Origin: a virus
Strand: one strand, 5' to 3'
Virus record (IMG/VR): IMGVR_UViG_3300042475_001686
Location: 1-64,000 of that record
DNA length: 64,000 bases
Position 1 is the stretch's first letter. Every line of letters begins with the position of its first letter. Positions 63,321 through 64,000 of this stretch are shown here, in pieces. The notes under the pieces are model-generated. The model was not told the DNA's origin. It worked only from the letters and a program-made list of their open reading frames with translations, and did no database searches. Position numbers and translations under genes: made by a program.

Positions 63321-63854
63321 CTAAATGCTTAGAATGTCAATAGGGCCTTTACAAGATGTTGAATGATTTATAGCAGCATTGACTGCAAGTACCGCCCTTT
63401 TCCTTGCGTCTTTTTGTTTTTGTGTTGAGTATAATGAACCAAGTGCTAAATCTCCACCAGATCCCATTGCTAAATAGTCTTGTTCATATTGTGTTAGTGA
63501 CATATCTGCTGCATTATGTTCATATATTTTTCCACGTACACAAATAATCATGCCGAAATCTGATGATGTTGATGTATCAACCCACCAACCTTCATAAAAA
63601 TTACGTAATGCTTTTAGGAATTTGCTATACATAAACTTATCAATACTGCCACGACCTTCAAATGCTGGAGGTACAAATAAATGTCTTATTCTATCTCCAT
63701 CCATAGATCCAGCATACCCAAACATGTATCCTTCTTTTTTCCATATCTTAGGACTAGAAGATACATTAACTGTATTTTCATCTGAGATAGCACGATCACC
63801 AGCCATCCATATTTTATTATTTACTTTATCACGAACGACTGCTATGCAAGTCAT
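63321..63854 (-). CDS. proteasome/HslV-like Ntn hydrolase
   Basis: 177 aa. MTCIAVVRDKVNNKIWMAGD, then MFGYAGSMDGDRIRHLFVPP, DFGMIICVRGKIYEHNAADM, YLAMGSGGDLALGSLYSTQK follow the Ntn-hydrolase subunit layout (compare TTIVAV...VVMAGD in HslV). Thr2 or Cys3 could be the nucleophile. AAGGGTA upstream. Phage proteasome-like peptidases are uncommon; a role in host protein turnover is possible. Confidence 0.75.
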   Translation of the reverse strand: MTCIAVVRDKVNNKIWMAGDRAISDENTVNVSSSPKIWKKEGYMFGYAGSMDGDRIRHLFVPPAFEGRGSIDKFMYSKFLKALRNFYEGWWVDTSTSSDFGMIICVRGKIYEHNAADMSLTQYEQDYLAMGSGGDLALGSLYSTQKQKDARKRAVLAVNAAINHSTSCKGPIDILSI

Positions 63855-63910
63855 TTAAATACCCTTCTATGTTTAGAATTTAGTATAGCATTGAACTAAA
63901 AATATGTCAA

Positions 63911-64000
63911 TTAGTTGACAGTTTGTCCACATTCTGGACATGTTTTAGGTTTCTTAGCAGTCTTATTAGGCTTTGTAGGTTCATCAGATTTCTTTACTGC
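63911..64000 (-). CDS. C-terminal part of a zinc-ribbon protein
   Basis: Last 29 codons run off the right edge: Lys/Pro-rich linker (KKSDEPTKPNKTAKKPK) then CPECGQ and the stop. A zinc ribbon on a flexible arm. Confidence 0.6.
   Translation of the reverse strand, partial: AVKKSDEPTKPNKTAKKPKTCPECGQTVN

Noticed and set aside
1-64000. Integrase, transposase, toxin-antitoxin or restriction-modification genes
   Set aside because: Looked for and found no clear candidate; the window therefore gives no evidence of lysogeny.

Overview
The window looks like part of the genome of a large, A+T-rich double-stranded DNA phage of an actinobacterium, most plausibly a low-GC aquatic (freshwater acI-type) host. 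Actinobacterial signs are a WhiB-like regulator (58.6-58.9 kb), a gp88-family protein as in mycobacteriophages, a DUF932 protein, a DUF7455-like protein, a PASTA domain on a fibre protein and at least 16 genes whose -10 hexamer lies exactly 6 nt before the start codon, the geometry of leaderless transcripts. Phage signs are long runs of fibre, collagen-like and tail proteins, holin-like and lysozyme-like proteins, a tRNA cluster and many tiny overlapping genes. No terminase, capsid, portal, polymerase or integrase is visible, so the genome must extend beyond both ends. The host assignment is inference.

Layout. (1) 0-8.4 kb, minus strand: a packed array of 2-oxoglutarate/Fe(II) oxygenases (seven complete, one cut by the window edge) interleaved with two DUF6065-like proteins, then a zinc ribbon and a sulfotransferase-like protein. 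(2) 8.4-23.3 kb, mostly minus strand: fibre and adhesion module with two extraordinary Phe/Pro-repeat proteins, tail-fibre proteins with shared C-terminal domains, three collagen-like proteins and beta-sandwich proteins; an isolated secreted lysozyme-like gene with its own promoter and terminator sits inside it on the plus strand. (3) 23.4-28.6 kb, mixed: GT32-type glycosyltransferase, holin-like protein, glutathione-peroxidase-like protein, SpeD-like decarboxylase. (4) 28.6-40.7 kb, mainly plus strand: early-type region of very small genes, gp88, DUF932, Api92-like and DUF4241-like proteins, with repeated promoter operators and a repeated 3' hairpin. (5) 40.2-41.1 kb: non-coding region with about eight ATTACGA iterons, AAACCAT repeats and three DnaA-box-like sites, a candidate replication origin. 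(6) 41.2-50.6 kb: three more oxygenases, a cupin/JmjC-like protein, tiny membrane and zinc proteins, a CDGSH-like protein, a second GT32, a secreted HIRAN-like protein, six tRNAs, KatG, a seventh tRNA. (7) 50.6-64 kb, minus strand: Hsp20, a GlcNAc-type glycosyltransferase, UV-glycosylase-like protein, tryptophan halogenase, kinase-nucleotidyltransferase fusion, WhiB, SNase, FmdB-like protein, secreted zinc metalloprotease and a proteasome-like Ntn hydrolase.

How the parts may work together. The most interesting hypothesis is a virion-tailoring system: at least ten prolyl-4-hydroxylase-like enzymes, with a sulfotransferase, three glycosyltransferases and a tryptophan halogenase, in the same genome as proline-rich PFFPP-repeat and Gly-X-Y collagen-like fibre proteins that are natural candidate substrates. 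A second theme is peroxide and stress defence (KatG, GPx-like, CDGSH-like, Hsp20). A third is regulation: leaderless promoters for many isolated genes, an extended promoter with conserved blocks on both sides of the -35 box for early operons, and a conserved hairpin just after six stop codons.
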